DNA from: Calothrix sp. 336/3
Lineage (GTDB): Bacteria > Cyanobacteriota > Cyanobacteriia > Cyanobacteriales > Nostocaceae
Assembly: GCF_000734895.2 (NCBI RefSeq)
Contig: NZ_CP011382.1
Span: 496,001 to 560,000 of the forward strand
Direction: 5' to 3'
DNA: 64,000 bases
The notes beneath the pieces are model-generated. The model worked only from the letters and a program-made list of their open reading frames with translations. It was not told the origin of the DNA and ran no database searches. Position 1 is the stretch's first letter, and every line of letters starts with the position of its first letter. Position numbers and translations under genes: made by a program. Shown piece by piece: positions 8,117 to 16,165 of the stretch.

Positions 8117-8658
8117 TAGAAACTATAAAAGGATATGTTTATCATCAACAGTCGATAGAAGCAAAAGACATCAATAAGGTTATTGATGCAGTTAAAGATG
8201 CAATCAAAAATATTCCCAATTCCTCAGAAAGCTATTATTTTTTACGTTATACCCATGCAGTGACTGGAATTTGTTTGCAATTACCCAAGGATAGGGGAGA
8301 AATTGAAGGACAAATGTTTAATGCTATTTGTGAGTTGCGATGGAAGAAATCTAAAGCAGGTTATGAAGCATTAATTCTCAGTAAACAGAAAATTATATTA
8401 GATGGATTTGAAAGATTAACAAGAGATTGGGTAATTTGCGATCGCGATGCATTTTGGCATGATGTGAATGAAACAAAATTTCCCAAAGGATTTAAATTTC
8501 CAGAAAAACAACCAAAAATTAAGCAACGATATTTTCAAGATTCAGCAACTGCAACTGTTCATTTTGTCGCGCTAACAGTGAAGGAAGAAAAAAATGACTC
8601 AAATACCCAGACCTCAACCGAGAAAACCAACACCACCCCAGCGTCCAACCCGCGATAA
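8113..8658 (+). CDS. Csx19-like type III-D associated protein
   Basis: About 181 residues from ATG 8113, which overlaps the previous stop as ATGA; an ATG at 8101 in the same frame is an alternative. The segment G-Q-M-F-N-A-I-C-E-L-R-W-K-K with G-Y-E-A-L-I-L-S resembles the F-x-x-x-x-E-L-R pattern of Csx19, a subunit often found in III-D operons. P-K-G-F-K-F-P-E-K and R-Y-F-Q-D-S-A-T-A-T-V-H-F-V-A-L near the C terminus also fit that family. The last 25 residues are a low-complexity S/T/N tail that overlaps the next gene by 65 bp. I make the Csx19 assignment from memory of the family pattern, so it needs a profile search. Confidence 0.5.
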   Translation: MIETIKGYVYHQQSIEAKDINKVIDAVKDAIKNIPNSSESYYFLRYTHAVTGICLQLPKDRGEIEGQMFNAICELRWKKSKAGYEALILSKQKIILDGFERLTRDWVICDRDAFWHDVNETKFPKGFKFPEKQPKIKQRYFQDSATATVHFVALTVKEEKNDSNTQTSTEKTNTTPASNPR

Positions 8659-9670
8659 CTCTACAGAAACTAATCCTAGTAAACCCTATCAATTCGTCTC
8701 ATTCCCGCTTGAAAAGCCTCGCTTAAAAGAACCTGCAGGACATGATAAATTTGATAAAAATCGCTTGCATGGAACCTTACTTTTAAAATTGCAAGTCCAA
8801 ACCTCCTTGCACGTTTCTACAGGTATTGTTGCTCCCGGTAGCGATCTAGAAAGTCGCGTGGCTTTAATTAAAACTATGACACGAGGAGTGGAAAAGCAAC
8901 TTTTAATTCAAGGTAGTTCTTTAAAAGGTTGCATTCGTTCGGTATACGAAGCAATCACTAATAGTACATTAGCAGTTGTCACATCAAGATACCGCGATAA
9001 AATACCCCAAGAACGTTTACCTTGTAGAAAAAACACTGAACTATGTCCAGCAAGTCAAGTATTTGGGGCTTTAGATTGGCAAGGATTAATTGAATTTAAT
9101 GACGCAAAATGTGAAAGCGTCGGTTTTAATACAGGTTTTATGCCATCCTTATATCGTCCTCGTCCCGAATCTGGAAGCGCATATTTTGACACAAGGGGAA
9201 AAGTAGCTGGACGTAAGTTTTACTATCATACAATTCGCGCGATCGCTAAAGAGCAAAACCAAGGAATTGCAGTCCAACAAGCAGCACAAGCTTATACATT
9301 TACCACTCAGTTACAATTTAAAAATCTCAAACCTGAAGAATTAGGAACATTATTAGTTGTATTAGGACAAGACAGCAAATATCCCATTGCGTTAAAAGTC
9401 GGTGGTGGTAAACCCATCGGGATGGGGACGATGACTGTGGAAGTCACCCAAGCAAGGGTTTTAGAAAAATTCGATGATATTAAAAAACGCTACTGTCAAT
9501 ATAATCCTACAAACGATAACTTACTCACAGGACAAGCTTTACAAATATTCATCCAAAAGCAAATTAAAGCCGCACATTCTTCTGAATTCATTCAATCCAA
9601 ACAACTTCAGCAATTAGCCCAAGTTTTGCAATATCCAACTGATAGAGAACCACCAGAAGGAATGTATTAA
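8594..9670 (+). CDS. cas7: Cas7-type RAMP protein with proline-rich N-terminal extension
   Basis: A 358-residue RAMP whose first ~40 residues are Pro/Thr/Arg rich (P-R-P-Q-P-R-K-P-T-P-P-Q) and probably disordered. The RAMP part has S-L-H-V-S-T-G-I-V (about 70-78), then Q-G-S-S-L-K-G-C-I-R-S-V (about 105-116), and the glycine loop K-V-G-G-G-K-P-I-G-M-G-T-M. L-P-C-R-K-N-T-E-L-C-P-A-S-Q-V-F-G contains a Cys pair as seen in some Cmr/Csm-type RAMPs. G-S-D-L-E-S near residue 83 may hold an aspartate equivalent to the Csm3 nuclease residue. It overlaps the Csx19-like gene by 65 bp and the next gene by one base (TAATG). Confidence 0.78.
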   Translation: MTQIPRPQPRKPTPPQRPTRDNSTETNPSKPYQFVSFPLEKPRLKEPAGHDKFDKNRLHGTLLLKLQVQTSLHVSTGIVAPGSDLESRVALIKTMTRGVEKQLLIQGSSLKGCIRSVYEAITNSTLAVVTSRYRDKIPQERLPCRKNTELCPASQVFGALDWQGLIEFNDAKCESVGFNTGFMPSLYRPRPESGSAYFDTRGKVAGRKFYYHTIRAIAKEQNQGIAVQQAAQAYTFTTQLQFKNLKPEELGTLLVVLGQDSKYPIALKVGGGKPIGMGTMTVEVTQARVLEKFDDIKKRYCQYNPTNDNLLTGQALQIFIQKQIKAAHSSEFIQSKQLQQLAQVLQYPTDREPPEGMY

Positions 9671-10323
9671 TGCTAACTCAAGCCGAATCGTTAACAGAAA
9701 CCGAATCCCAGCTAGCGCATAATTTAGCCATTACCCTAGTTCAAGACGAAACCGACGTTAACGAACTTGGGAAAGCGATCGCATATCTGCGAAGTATCAT
9801 CACTCAACCTGATGCAGGTACGCGATTTTTGAAATACCTCAAAACCCTTGTAACTAACGGAAAACAAATTGGACATAGTGGCAGAACCATAGATTATTAT
9901 CGCAATATTGACCGTGCTTGCAGTAAATATTTGCAGAATTATCAAAATAACCCTGATTCCATGTTAAAAATCTTGGGATGGGCAATGCGTTTGATGCGGT
10001 ATTACAAAGTTAGTCCGATTGAAGATATTAATGTTAGTGAGATGCCTGAACCAGTTTCCGAGCGTCAAGCAGAAATAGCCAAGGTTTTAGAGTCCCAGAA
10101 GTTTGAAATTGATCAAGTTTTGGATGCGACTGTACTTAGCGTAAAAAAGGCTAAAGTTACCTATGAGATACTAGGGGCTATTAAACTAACAGAAAATGAG
10201 CATAAAAAAGCATCTTCGTTAGAAAAAAAACTGGGGGTAGTAGTGAAGGTAAAAATTGTCGCTCTTAAAGAAGATGGAAGTATTAAGAGTGTGAAGTGTA
10301 TTTGTGATAATTGTTGTGCTTAA
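9670..10323 (+). CDS. Unrecognised last gene of the type III-D operon
   Basis: A 217-residue protein I do not recognise. Residues 1-125 are helical and carry a basic, Tyr/Arg-rich stretch (about 70-82, around G-R-T-I-D-Y-Y-R-N-I-D). Residues 140-217 look like alternating beta strands (V-L-D-A-T-V-L-S-V, V-T-Y-E-I-L-G, V-V-V-K-V-K-I-V-A) reminiscent of a small OB-like or S1-like barrel. The extreme C terminus has four cysteines (C-I-C-D-N-C-C-A). The start overlaps the preceding RAMP stop as TAATG, so it is translated with the Cas genes and is likely a type III-D ancillary or effector-complex protein. Nucleic-acid binding is inference only. Confidence 0.6.
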   Translation: MLTQAESLTETESQLAHNLAITLVQDETDVNELGKAIAYLRSIITQPDAGTRFLKYLKTLVTNGKQIGHSGRTIDYYRNIDRACSKYLQNYQNNPDSMLKILGWAMRLMRYYKVSPIEDINVSEMPEPVSERQAEIAKVLESQKFEIDQVLDATVLSVKKAKVTYEILGAIKLTENEHKKASSLEKKLGVVVKVKIVALKEDGSIKSVKCICDNCCA

Positions 10324-10540
10324 TAATAATGGAAGTATTAATATGTGAAATTTTGAAGTGCGGAATACAGATTAAAAATCATCACACTTTTAGATAATTC
10401 AACAATATTATAAGCAGTTCTATTTCCCTAATGCGATACAGGTAAGATACCGAGCTTATTGCCCTCTGGGCTGAAATATCACCACACCCGAAAAATAGTG
10501 GAGTTAGGAGCAAATATAACCCAACCCCACCACAACTCCC

Positions 10541-11071
10541 TTAAGCGGAGACTAATCTTCTCAAGGATTCTGCACGACGCTTGGCTGTAGAATTATTCCC
10601 ATCGTATTTCAGTGCCGATTCGTACATTTCTAAAGCTTGGGCAGTTAATTTCTTCTTCTCGTAAGCATGACCTAAGTTATTCAGTGCAAATACATAATCA
10701 GGCTTGAGTTTTATTGCCTCTTTATACTGACGAATCGCTAAATCATACTGTTCTTGAGCAAAGTAGGTAAAACCAAGTCCATTGTAAATATAAGCCAGAC
10801 TTTCTTCGGTTTCTCCTTCCTCTTCGGCAGTTTTCAGAGCTTTCTGAAATAGGCTTATCGCTTGGGTGTATAGTTTCTTCTCAGAATAAATACTGGCGAG
10901 TTCGTAGTATTCTTGGGTTGTACCCTTTTCCTTTGTGAGTTTATTCCGCAGCTTACCAAAGGAGCTTTCGAGTCTGCGAGTTTTGAAAATCTGCCGGAAA
11001 ACGCTGATTACGGTTAAGAAAAGTAAACCAACCAAAATACCGAGGTAAATAACTGCGAGCTTGCTGTCCAT
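10541..11071 (-). CDS. ycf37: Ycf37-like TPR protein (photosystem I assembly)
   Basis: A 176-residue protein with one N-terminal membrane anchor (residues about 5-26, L-A-V-I-Y-L-G-I-L-V-G-L-L-F-L). It is followed by a basic stretch and three tetratricopeptide repeats (about 55-165), with Y-N-G-L-G-F-T-Y-F and N-N-L-G-H-A-Y-E as clear TPR helices. Length, single anchor and TPR count fit Ycf37, a thylakoid protein that helps assemble or stabilise photosystem I. It ends 217 bp from the CRISPR operon, which runs towards it. It lies 8 bp downstream of the binding-protein gene, so the two may be cotranscribed on the minus strand. Confidence 0.72.
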   Translation of the reverse strand: MDSKLAVIYLGILVGLLFLTVISVFRQIFKTRRLESSFGKLRNKLTKEKGTTQEYYELASIYSEKKLYTQAISLFQKALKTAEEEGETEESLAYIYNGLGFTYFAQEQYDLAIRQYKEAIKLKPDYVFALNNLGHAYEKKKLTAQALEMYESALKYDGNNSTAKRRAESLRRLVSA

Positions 11072-11079
11072 TGTCTTTA

Positions 11080-12030
11080 TTAAATGTCTTTTCTCTTCTT
11101 ATTATCAGGGAAATGGTTCGGGGTTTCTGCCTTGTCTACTATCTCCTCAAAGGGTAGCCCCCATTGAACAGCACGTTGTTTGAGCCATCCTGTCTCTAGA
11201 TAGCGAGCGATCGCCCCGTTTATCTTCCTTCTGAGTTCGTCGTATTGTAAGCCCTTGGGCATAACTACGGCTAGGGGTTCTGTGGATAGTTTGGTGGGGA
11301 TGAGCCGGTATTGAGGGGATTCCTGTACCCACCCACTCAGAATACTACCATCAGCAGCAAAGGCTGTAACTGAGCCATTATCTAGGAGCGATCGCCCTTC
11401 TAGGTAACTTTTGACTCCTACTAATTCAGCTTGTGGTAAATAATACTTAATTGTAGCTATGGTACTAGAGCCGGAAAGTACTGCTATCTTACGTTTATTC
11501 AACTCGGAGAGGGATGTAATTTCAGTGCCTTTTGTGAGTAATCTTGTACCATCAAAATAGTAAGGAACACTGAAGTTAATTACACGATTGCGAGATGCGG
11601 TGGCGGTGACTCTGGCAATGGTTATATCTGCTTGATGTTTGAGAATTACAGTCAGGCGATCGCGGTTGTTAACTGGGATAAATTTCACAGATGCAGTTTT
11701 ACCAAGCAAATCTTGCCCTATTTGTTGGGCTAAATCAATTTCCAAACCCTGGAGATTACCTTGACTATCCTTAAATCCCAGGGGGGGTAAATTATCCTTG
11801 ACAGCAACTTTCAGATAACCGCGCTGTTGAATATCAGTAAATTCGGACGCACGACAGGGAAGGGGAAAAAGCAGAAAACAACTCAGAGCGAAGATAATCA
11901 AACTGCTTCTCAGGTTGCCCCACCAGAAATAAGCATTGCGGATGATAGTCCTGAATTTGAGATTTAGGGCGATAAAAGATGAATTTTGGGCAAACTTTGC
12001 CATTTTTCTATCACCCCATCTACCTTGCAT
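11080..12030 (-). CDS. Periplasmic amino-acid-type ABC transporter substrate-binding protein
   Basis: About 316 residues from ATG 12030 (a GTG one codon upstream is also in frame). A hydrophobic signal segment at about 44-60 ends in P-C-R-A-S. It is followed by the solute-binding family 3 fold: L-K-V-A-V-K-D-N-L-P-P-L-G-F, then L-Q-G-L-E-I-D-L-A-Q-Q-I-G, R-D-R-L-T-V-I-L, and S-R-N-R-V-I-N-F-S-V-P-Y-Y. Such proteins bind polar amino acids or related compounds for an ABC importer. No permease or ATPase gene is nearby, so the ligand cannot be inferred. The N-terminal ~40 residues before the signal segment are unusually long, so the true start may be the ATG at 12003. Confidence 0.82.
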   Translation of the reverse strand: MQGRWGDRKMAKFAQNSSFIALNLKFRTIIRNAYFWWGNLRSSLIIFALSCFLLFPLPCRASEFTDIQQRGYLKVAVKDNLPPLGFKDSQGNLQGLEIDLAQQIGQDLLGKTASVKFIPVNNRDRLTVILKHQADITIARVTATASRNRVINFSVPYYFDGTRLLTKGTEITSLSELNKRKIAVLSGSSTIATIKYYLPQAELVGVKSYLEGRSLLDNGSVTAFAADGSILSGWVQESPQYRLIPTKLSTEPLAVVMPKGLQYDELRRKINGAIARYLETGWLKQRAVQWGLPFEEIVDKAETPNHFPDNKKRKDI

Positions 12031-12057
12031 CACTGTTCTAGGACTATCATTTTCAGA

Positions 12058-12411
12058 CTATTTGCCTTGACTCGCAAGTTCTGCAACTTTAGTAAAAGCA
12101 GCAGGATCGAGAATAGCCAATTGTGCCAGCATTTTACGATTGAGCTTAATCTCAGACTTTTTCAGATTACCGATAAATTGGCTGTAGCTCATACCATGTT
12201 GACGCACAGCAGCGTTAATACGGGTGATCCACAGACGACGGAAATCACGTTTGCGTTTTTTGCGATCGCGGTAAGCACTACGGAGCGCTTTCATTACCTG
12301 CTGATTCGCGGTTCTAAACAGAGTTGAGTGAGAACCACGGAAACCTTTAGCGAGCTTAAGAATCTTATTGCGGCGTTTACGAGCAACATTACCGCGTTTT
12401 ACCCTTGTCAT
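12058..12411 (-). CDS. rplT: 50S ribosomal protein L20
   Basis: A 117-residue, very basic protein beginning [16 protein letters not shown], the conserved L20 start, with [14 protein letters not shown] and [15 protein letters not shown] further on. L20 is needed for early assembly of the large ribosomal subunit. It follows rpmI on the minus strand with a 44-bp gap, the usual rpmI-rplT pair. infC, which precedes them in many bacteria, is absent here. Confidence 0.98.
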   Translation of the reverse strand: MTRVKRGNVARKRRNKILKLAKGFRGSHSTLFRTANQQVMKALRSAYRDRKKRKRDFRRLWITRINAAVRQHGMSYSQFIGNLKKSEIKLNRKMLAQLAILDPAAFTKVAELASQGK

Positions 12412-12455
12412 GATTTAACTTCCTGGATGAATCCTGAATCAATATTCTGGAAAAA

Positions 12456-12653
12456 TTACAAATAGGGGAGCATTAAGCGTACATTTTCTTCATCACGCTC
12501 ATTCACAATCACCATTTTTGACAGCTTACGCTTCTTGTTGGTGGTTTTGTGTTCTAGGATATGGTTTTTGAACGCTTTGCGACGCACGATTTTACCGCTA
12601 CCTGTGGCGCGGAACCGCTTCGCAGCAGCTTTGCGAGTTTTTAGCTTAGGCAT
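12456..12653 (-). CDS. rpmI: 50S ribosomal protein L35
   Basis: A 65-residue basic protein with the family opening [14 protein letters not shown]. The ATG at 12653 is chosen; the frame extends three codons upstream only to a TTG. Residues K-R-K-L-S-K-M-V near the end match L35. It is the first gene of the rpmI-rplT unit. The 81 bp between it and the phoD gene contain no obvious regulatory hairpin. Confidence 0.97.
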   Translation of the reverse strand: MPKLKTRKAAAKRFRATGSGKIVRRKAFKNHILEHKTTNKKRKLSKMVIVNERDEENVRLMLPYL

Positions 12654-12734
12654 GGGAGGCAATTAATTCGACACAATCCATGATTATAGCCGATAAACGC
12701 CGGGATGCAGCTAAGGAATTTGATTTGCCCGTTT

Positions 12735-14345
12735 CTAAGATAAACGCTGTGCCCCAGGAATACCATTTTGGACGACAAAGGAAGCCAAAGTACTGATAGT
12801 TCCATTCTCATCCACGATACTAGAAACCACACGGTAGTCACTTTGCCAGAGTTCCGGAGTTAATTTGCAGCGCACATAACCACGATTAGCACCATCAAAG
12901 AATTTGGTGTGGGGATTGTCACTTAAAGCTGCTTGTACGGGAGCGATAAATTCCTTGGGAAAGTCAGAGCTAATTGATGTACCAATAAATTCTGTTCCAA
13001 CAGTCACAGAAGCAGGGTTTTTAAAGTCCAGTTTCAAATCATGTACCCAACTGGAATGAATATCTCCGGTAATTACCACAGGGTTGTTTGGTTGACGTTG
13101 ATATAGGTATTTCAGCAGGCGATCGCGCGCAGCAACATAACCATCCCACTGATCAAGATTAAATACTCCAATATCTGGACGTGGATCAAAATCGAATTCT
13201 GCCAACATCGTTTGTTGTGCAATCACATTCCACCGTGCTTGGGATTTATCCAACCCTTTGAATAACCATTTTTCTTGTTTAGTACCCGTCATGGTAGCTT
13301 CTGAATTAAAAGCATCCACACACCGGGGTTTGAGTCCATCACCACAGGGTTGATCACTGCGATATTGGCGCGTATCTAAAACGTTAAACTCTGCTAAATT
13401 ACCAAAAGTGAAGCGTCGGTACAGTTGTAAGTTTACCCCTCTGGGAAGGGATGATTTACGTAGGGGCATATGTTCGTAATACGCCTGGTAAGCATTGATA
13501 CGTCTGGTGATAAATTCCTTGGAACTTTGATTTTCTTCCGGTATCAAATTGGCATAGTTATTTTCCACCTCATGATCGTCCCAGGTGACAATCCAAGGAA
13601 AGTATTGATGGACAGCTTGCAGATACTTGTCAGTTTTATACAGGGCGTGACGGTTACGATAATCAGCCAAAGTGGTAATTTCTGGGCTATTATGCTGGCG
13701 AGGTTTTCCCGCTTCTGGAGCATACTCGTAAATATAATCACCCAGATGCACGACACAATCTAAGTCTTCCTCTGCCATGTGGCGAAAAGCTGTATAAAAA
13801 CCATTTTCCCAATCTTGGCAGGAAACAAAGGCGAACTTGAATTCCTTGACAGAACTATAATAGGCGGGAGCGGTGCGAGTCCGTCCAATGGGGCTAACTT
13901 CTTTACCTACTTTAAATTGATACCAGTACCAACGCCCAGATTCCAATCCCTCCACTTCAACGTGTACAGAGTGAGCAAAGTCAGGGTTAGCTAGTACCTT
14001 ACCCCGTCGCACAACCCGACGCATATTTTCATCCAGGGCAACTTGCCATCTGACTTCTACTGGTTCCGGTGGCATTCCTCCACCATTTAGGGGATCCGGT
14101 GCGAGTCTTGTCCAAATCACAAAGCCATCTGGTAATGGATCACCCGAAGCCACACCTAAACTGAAGGGATAATTTTGAAACTTAGGGTATGCAAGTACTG
14201 GTTGCCATTGACTAGTCACTACTAACCCAGTCAGAAACCCTGTACCTATCAAGAAATTCCGTCGGTTACACAAAATTGTTCGCAGGCGATAGGCTTCCAG
14301 CCCGCCCAAGGGGCGATCGCCATCATTCGCATCCATCATGCCCAT
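12735..14345 (-). CDS. phoD: PhoD-family alkaline phosphatase, Tat-exported
   Basis: A 536-residue protein with a twin-arginine motif (N-R-R-N-F-L-I-G, residues 27-34) and a following hydrophobic stretch, so it is exported folded through Tat. The PhoD N-terminal domain starts F-S-L-G-V-A-S-G-D-P and F-V-I-W-T-R-L-A-P. The metallophosphatase core has F-V-S-C-Q-D-W-E-N-G, V-V-H-L-G-D-Y-I-Y-E-Y, T-W-D-D-H-E-V-E-N-N-Y and V-V-I-T-G-D-I-H-S-S-W, which carry the Fe/Ca ligands of this family. It is a phosphodiesterase/phosphomonoesterase used to scavenge phosphate. No clear tandem Pho box was found upstream, though the 500-bp leader was only scanned by eye. Confidence 0.93.
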   Translation of the reverse strand: MGMMDANDGDRPLGGLEAYRLRTILCNRRNFLIGTGFLTGLVVTSQWQPVLAYPKFQNYPFSLGVASGDPLPDGFVIWTRLAPDPLNGGGMPPEPVEVRWQVALDENMRRVVRRGKVLANPDFAHSVHVEVEGLESGRWYWYQFKVGKEVSPIGRTRTAPAYYSSVKEFKFAFVSCQDWENGFYTAFRHMAEEDLDCVVHLGDYIYEYAPEAGKPRQHNSPEITTLADYRNRHALYKTDKYLQAVHQYFPWIVTWDDHEVENNYANLIPEENQSSKEFITRRINAYQAYYEHMPLRKSSLPRGVNLQLYRRFTFGNLAEFNVLDTRQYRSDQPCGDGLKPRCVDAFNSEATMTGTKQEKWLFKGLDKSQARWNVIAQQTMLAEFDFDPRPDIGVFNLDQWDGYVAARDRLLKYLYQRQPNNPVVITGDIHSSWVHDLKLDFKNPASVTVGTEFIGTSISSDFPKEFIAPVQAALSDNPHTKFFDGANRGYVRCKLTPELWQSDYRVVSSIVDENGTISTLASFVVQNGIPGAQRLS

Positions 14346-14768
14346 ATTTACCCCCTGTCATTATTGCTGAATCTGACAAAGCACAAACGCAACTGCCCCG
14401 TGGCTCTGGCAAAAAAACTATCAACCTAGAATCAAGTAGGGATTAAGGTGATGTTAAGAATCAACAAAATACTACTGGTTCGCAGGATGGGGAATGACGC
14501 AAAAACTACCCATTGCAGAGTCGGGATAAAGGAAATATGAAGGACTACTAGTAATAATAAATACTGACAAAGCCCATCTATCCCTTCACCTACAAGGTTT
14601 TTTTACTAGTAGTAATAAATACGGCAATATGGCAATACTTTAGCTTTTCTTTACCGACAGCATTGGACAATCCCTAAATCTTAGAATAATATTGTCTTAT
14701 GTAAAGAAAAATGACATCAATAGACAACACTGACAGTATCTATCAGGAATATATACATCGCTACTCGT
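14346..14768. other. Intergenic region upstream of phoD with a pair of short direct repeats
   Basis: No gene seen. Two near-identical 18-19 bp blocks lie about 57 bp apart: TACTAGTAATAATAAATAC at 14547-14564 and TACTAGTAGTAATAAATAC at 14604-14622. They could be a duplicated operator or promoter part for the minus-strand phosphatase gene, but the spacing does not fit a classic Pho box. Confidence 0.4.
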
Positions 14769-14801
14769 AAAAAAAAGTAGAGATGCATCCAACACCTCTA
14801 C
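14769..14801 (-). terminator. Rho-independent terminator of the 104-residue gene
   Basis: Read on the minus strand: a 9-bp stem (GTAGAGGTG with CATCTCTAC, one G-U pair), a 7-base loop and then eight T residues (plus-strand A run 14769-14776). It lies 50 bp past the stop of the minus-strand gene at 14851. Confidence 0.85.
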
Positions 14802-14850
14802 CTAGTCTTTGTCATTCTATGCTCTTTACAATCATCCTCAAACCGCCTTT

Positions 14851-15165
14851 TTAAGCAGGTTTAAGCCTTTCACTTTTAGATTCGAGTCCAGACACTATCA
14901 GGGAAATCATCTGCAAGATCGCCGCTCTATCTCCTGTCTGACATCGCTCGAATAACAACTGAAAATCTATCTTTCCGGCGTTTGCTGCGGATACTTGAAA
15001 TAAATGTTCTTTTGCTTTCCTGTTATTATTCGCGCAAGCCGTATAAAGTATTACACTCGCCATCGTATAGAAATCTAGGGACGGCTCATCCGCACCCTGA
15101 AGATTAACAACGCTGGGAAATTGTGATAGGGGATGGATGAATTGATTGAAGGAAAGTTTTTTCAT
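14851..15165 (-). CDS. Hypothetical protein, 104 residues
   Basis: Not recognised. No signal peptide or membrane segment. A helical central part (about 33-60, with M-A-S-V-I-L-Y-T-A-C-A-N-N-N) is followed by F-Q-L-L-F-E-R-C-Q-T-G-D-R-A. It stands alone, with its own strong terminator downstream, which supports it being a real transcribed gene. ATG at 15165. Confidence 0.55.
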   Translation of the reverse strand: MKKLSFNQFIHPLSQFPSVVNLQGADEPSLDFYTMASVILYTACANNNRKAKEHLFQVSAANAGKIDFQLLFERCQTGDRAAILQMISLIVSGLESKSERLKPA

Positions 15166-15607
15166 GCCAGTTGTTGAGTAAATATCTATAAGTCTGTTCG
15201 GGAATGATGTGATGCTGACTATATCTACTTAAATATGCAGAAGTTACAAAAAGAACAATTACTGAATTTAGCTGACCGTGCAATTATAAGTTCATCAAGG
15301 GGGTTGAAGAACATGGTAATCATTTCGATGAGACTCAGGCTACATCGGAATTGTGTTGTAGTGAGAAGAGGCAAATCCACTAACTTTTAGGACAAATTTC
15401 CAGGGGAATTAAGTTAAGGGTTATTGCGTAAATAAGAAATGCAATGTATACTAAAAGCATCAGAGAAATCTCACACAGTCCTTGTATAAGTTGTTGGTTA
15501 GCTGTTAGGGAAAAGCTAGCTGTCAGGGTCTCTACCGTTCCTCGTTCTGCGCTTGCTTATTACCTCACAACCTTATACTAACTCTTGTCATTTTTTTCTG
15601 TCAATAT
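15166..15607. other. Intergenic region, no gene supported
   Basis: Contains only a 51-codon frame at 15235-15390 that starts plausibly (M-Q-K-L-Q-K-E-Q) but then becomes low quality; I do not call it. The right end leads into the palindromes upstream of the gene at 15710. Confidence 0.4.
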
Positions 15608-15648
15608 GTCATTTCAAAATGACGGCACAAAATGTATTGCATTTTTGG
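15608..15648 (+). promoter_or_regulatory. Two inverted repeats upstream of the ribbon-helix-helix-like gene (candidate operator)
   Basis: GTCATTT-CA-AAATGAC at 15608-15623 is a perfect 7-bp inverted repeat with a 2-base centre. A second one, AAAATG-TATTG-CATTTT, follows at about 15631-15647. Further TGTCA half-sites occur just upstream (about 15585-15605). They lie 60-100 bp before the start of a gene whose product looks DNA-binding, as expected for an autoregulated operator. Binding is inference. Confidence 0.5.
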
Positions 15649-15709
15649 TGTCATGAGAGAAAATAGTACAAGAGTTAGATTCAACAGAGTGAGTTAAGAA
15701 ATCGAAGAT

Positions 15710-16165
15710 ATGACCGATAGAAGGCGTTCTGACGATTACAAGCAAGTTAGTGGTTACGTTCCGCACTCCTTAGCGCGGGAGTTTAAAAGCATCTGCGCCC
15801 GTGAAGGGGTGTCACAAAGCGAAGCCTTAGAAGAAATGCTATACGAGTGGTTGAACAAGAGAGGAGCTTTAAACTCCTTGCCCGAAGAACCATCTCCACC
15901 GAAGACAATAGCCGATTTAGTTCGAGCCAACATGACACAACTCAAGCGTTGTGGAGTGAAAAACCTCCGAGCGCTTGCCAAGGGGGAAGTACTGCCAACA
16001 CCAGGGGACTTCGCCATCATTACATCTGCTTTAGCTATCCCTGAGGAAGAAAGAATAATGATTTGGCAAGAAACTTTTAAACTTTCCGTAGATCACAATT
16101 CTACGAGTGTAAAATTGTATAAATACTCAGGAGGTATAGAAGAAGGTGAGTGGGAGTATTCTTAA
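15710..16165 (+). CDS. Small DNA-binding-like protein (ribbon-helix-helix / HTH type)
   Basis: A 151-residue protein. The first 55 residues (K-Q-V-S-G-Y-V-P-H-S-L-A-R-E-F-K, then E-G-V-S-Q-S-E-A-L-E-E-M-L-Y-E-W-L) read as one beta strand followed by two helices, the arrangement of a ribbon-helix-helix domain. Residues about 66-115 (I-A-D-L-V-R-A-N-M-T-Q-L ... G-V-K-N-L-R-A-L-A-K-G-E-V-L-P-T) resemble a helix-turn-helix. Palindromes upstream may be its operator. The 3' end overlaps the next gene by 20 bp, so the two proteins are made together. Function unknown; a regulator is the best guess. Confidence 0.68.
   Translation: MTDRRRSDDYKQVSGYVPHSLAREFKSICAREGVSQSEALEEMLYEWLNKRGALNSLPEEPSPPKTIADLVRANMTQLKRCGVKNLRALAKGEVLPTPGDFAIITSALAIPEEERIMIWQETFKLSVDHNSTSVKLYKYSGGIEEGEWEYS

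Noticed and set aside
1599..10323. Subtype III-A or III-B assignment for the CRISPR operon
   Set aside because: The second gene after cas10 has the two glycine loops and length of Csx10, a III-D marker, and no csm4/csm5 or cmr1/cmr3/cmr6 set is seen.
10324..10540. CRISPR array after the operon
   Set aside because: No direct repeats of 25-40 bp with spacers are present in this gap.
14346..14850. Pho box upstream of phoD
   Set aside because: The only repeats found are about 57 bp apart, not the 11-bp period expected for a PhoB-type site.
15235..15390. 51-codon frame starting M-Q-K-L-Q-K-E-Q
   Set aside because: No ribosome site, the second half is basic low-quality sequence, and no family match.
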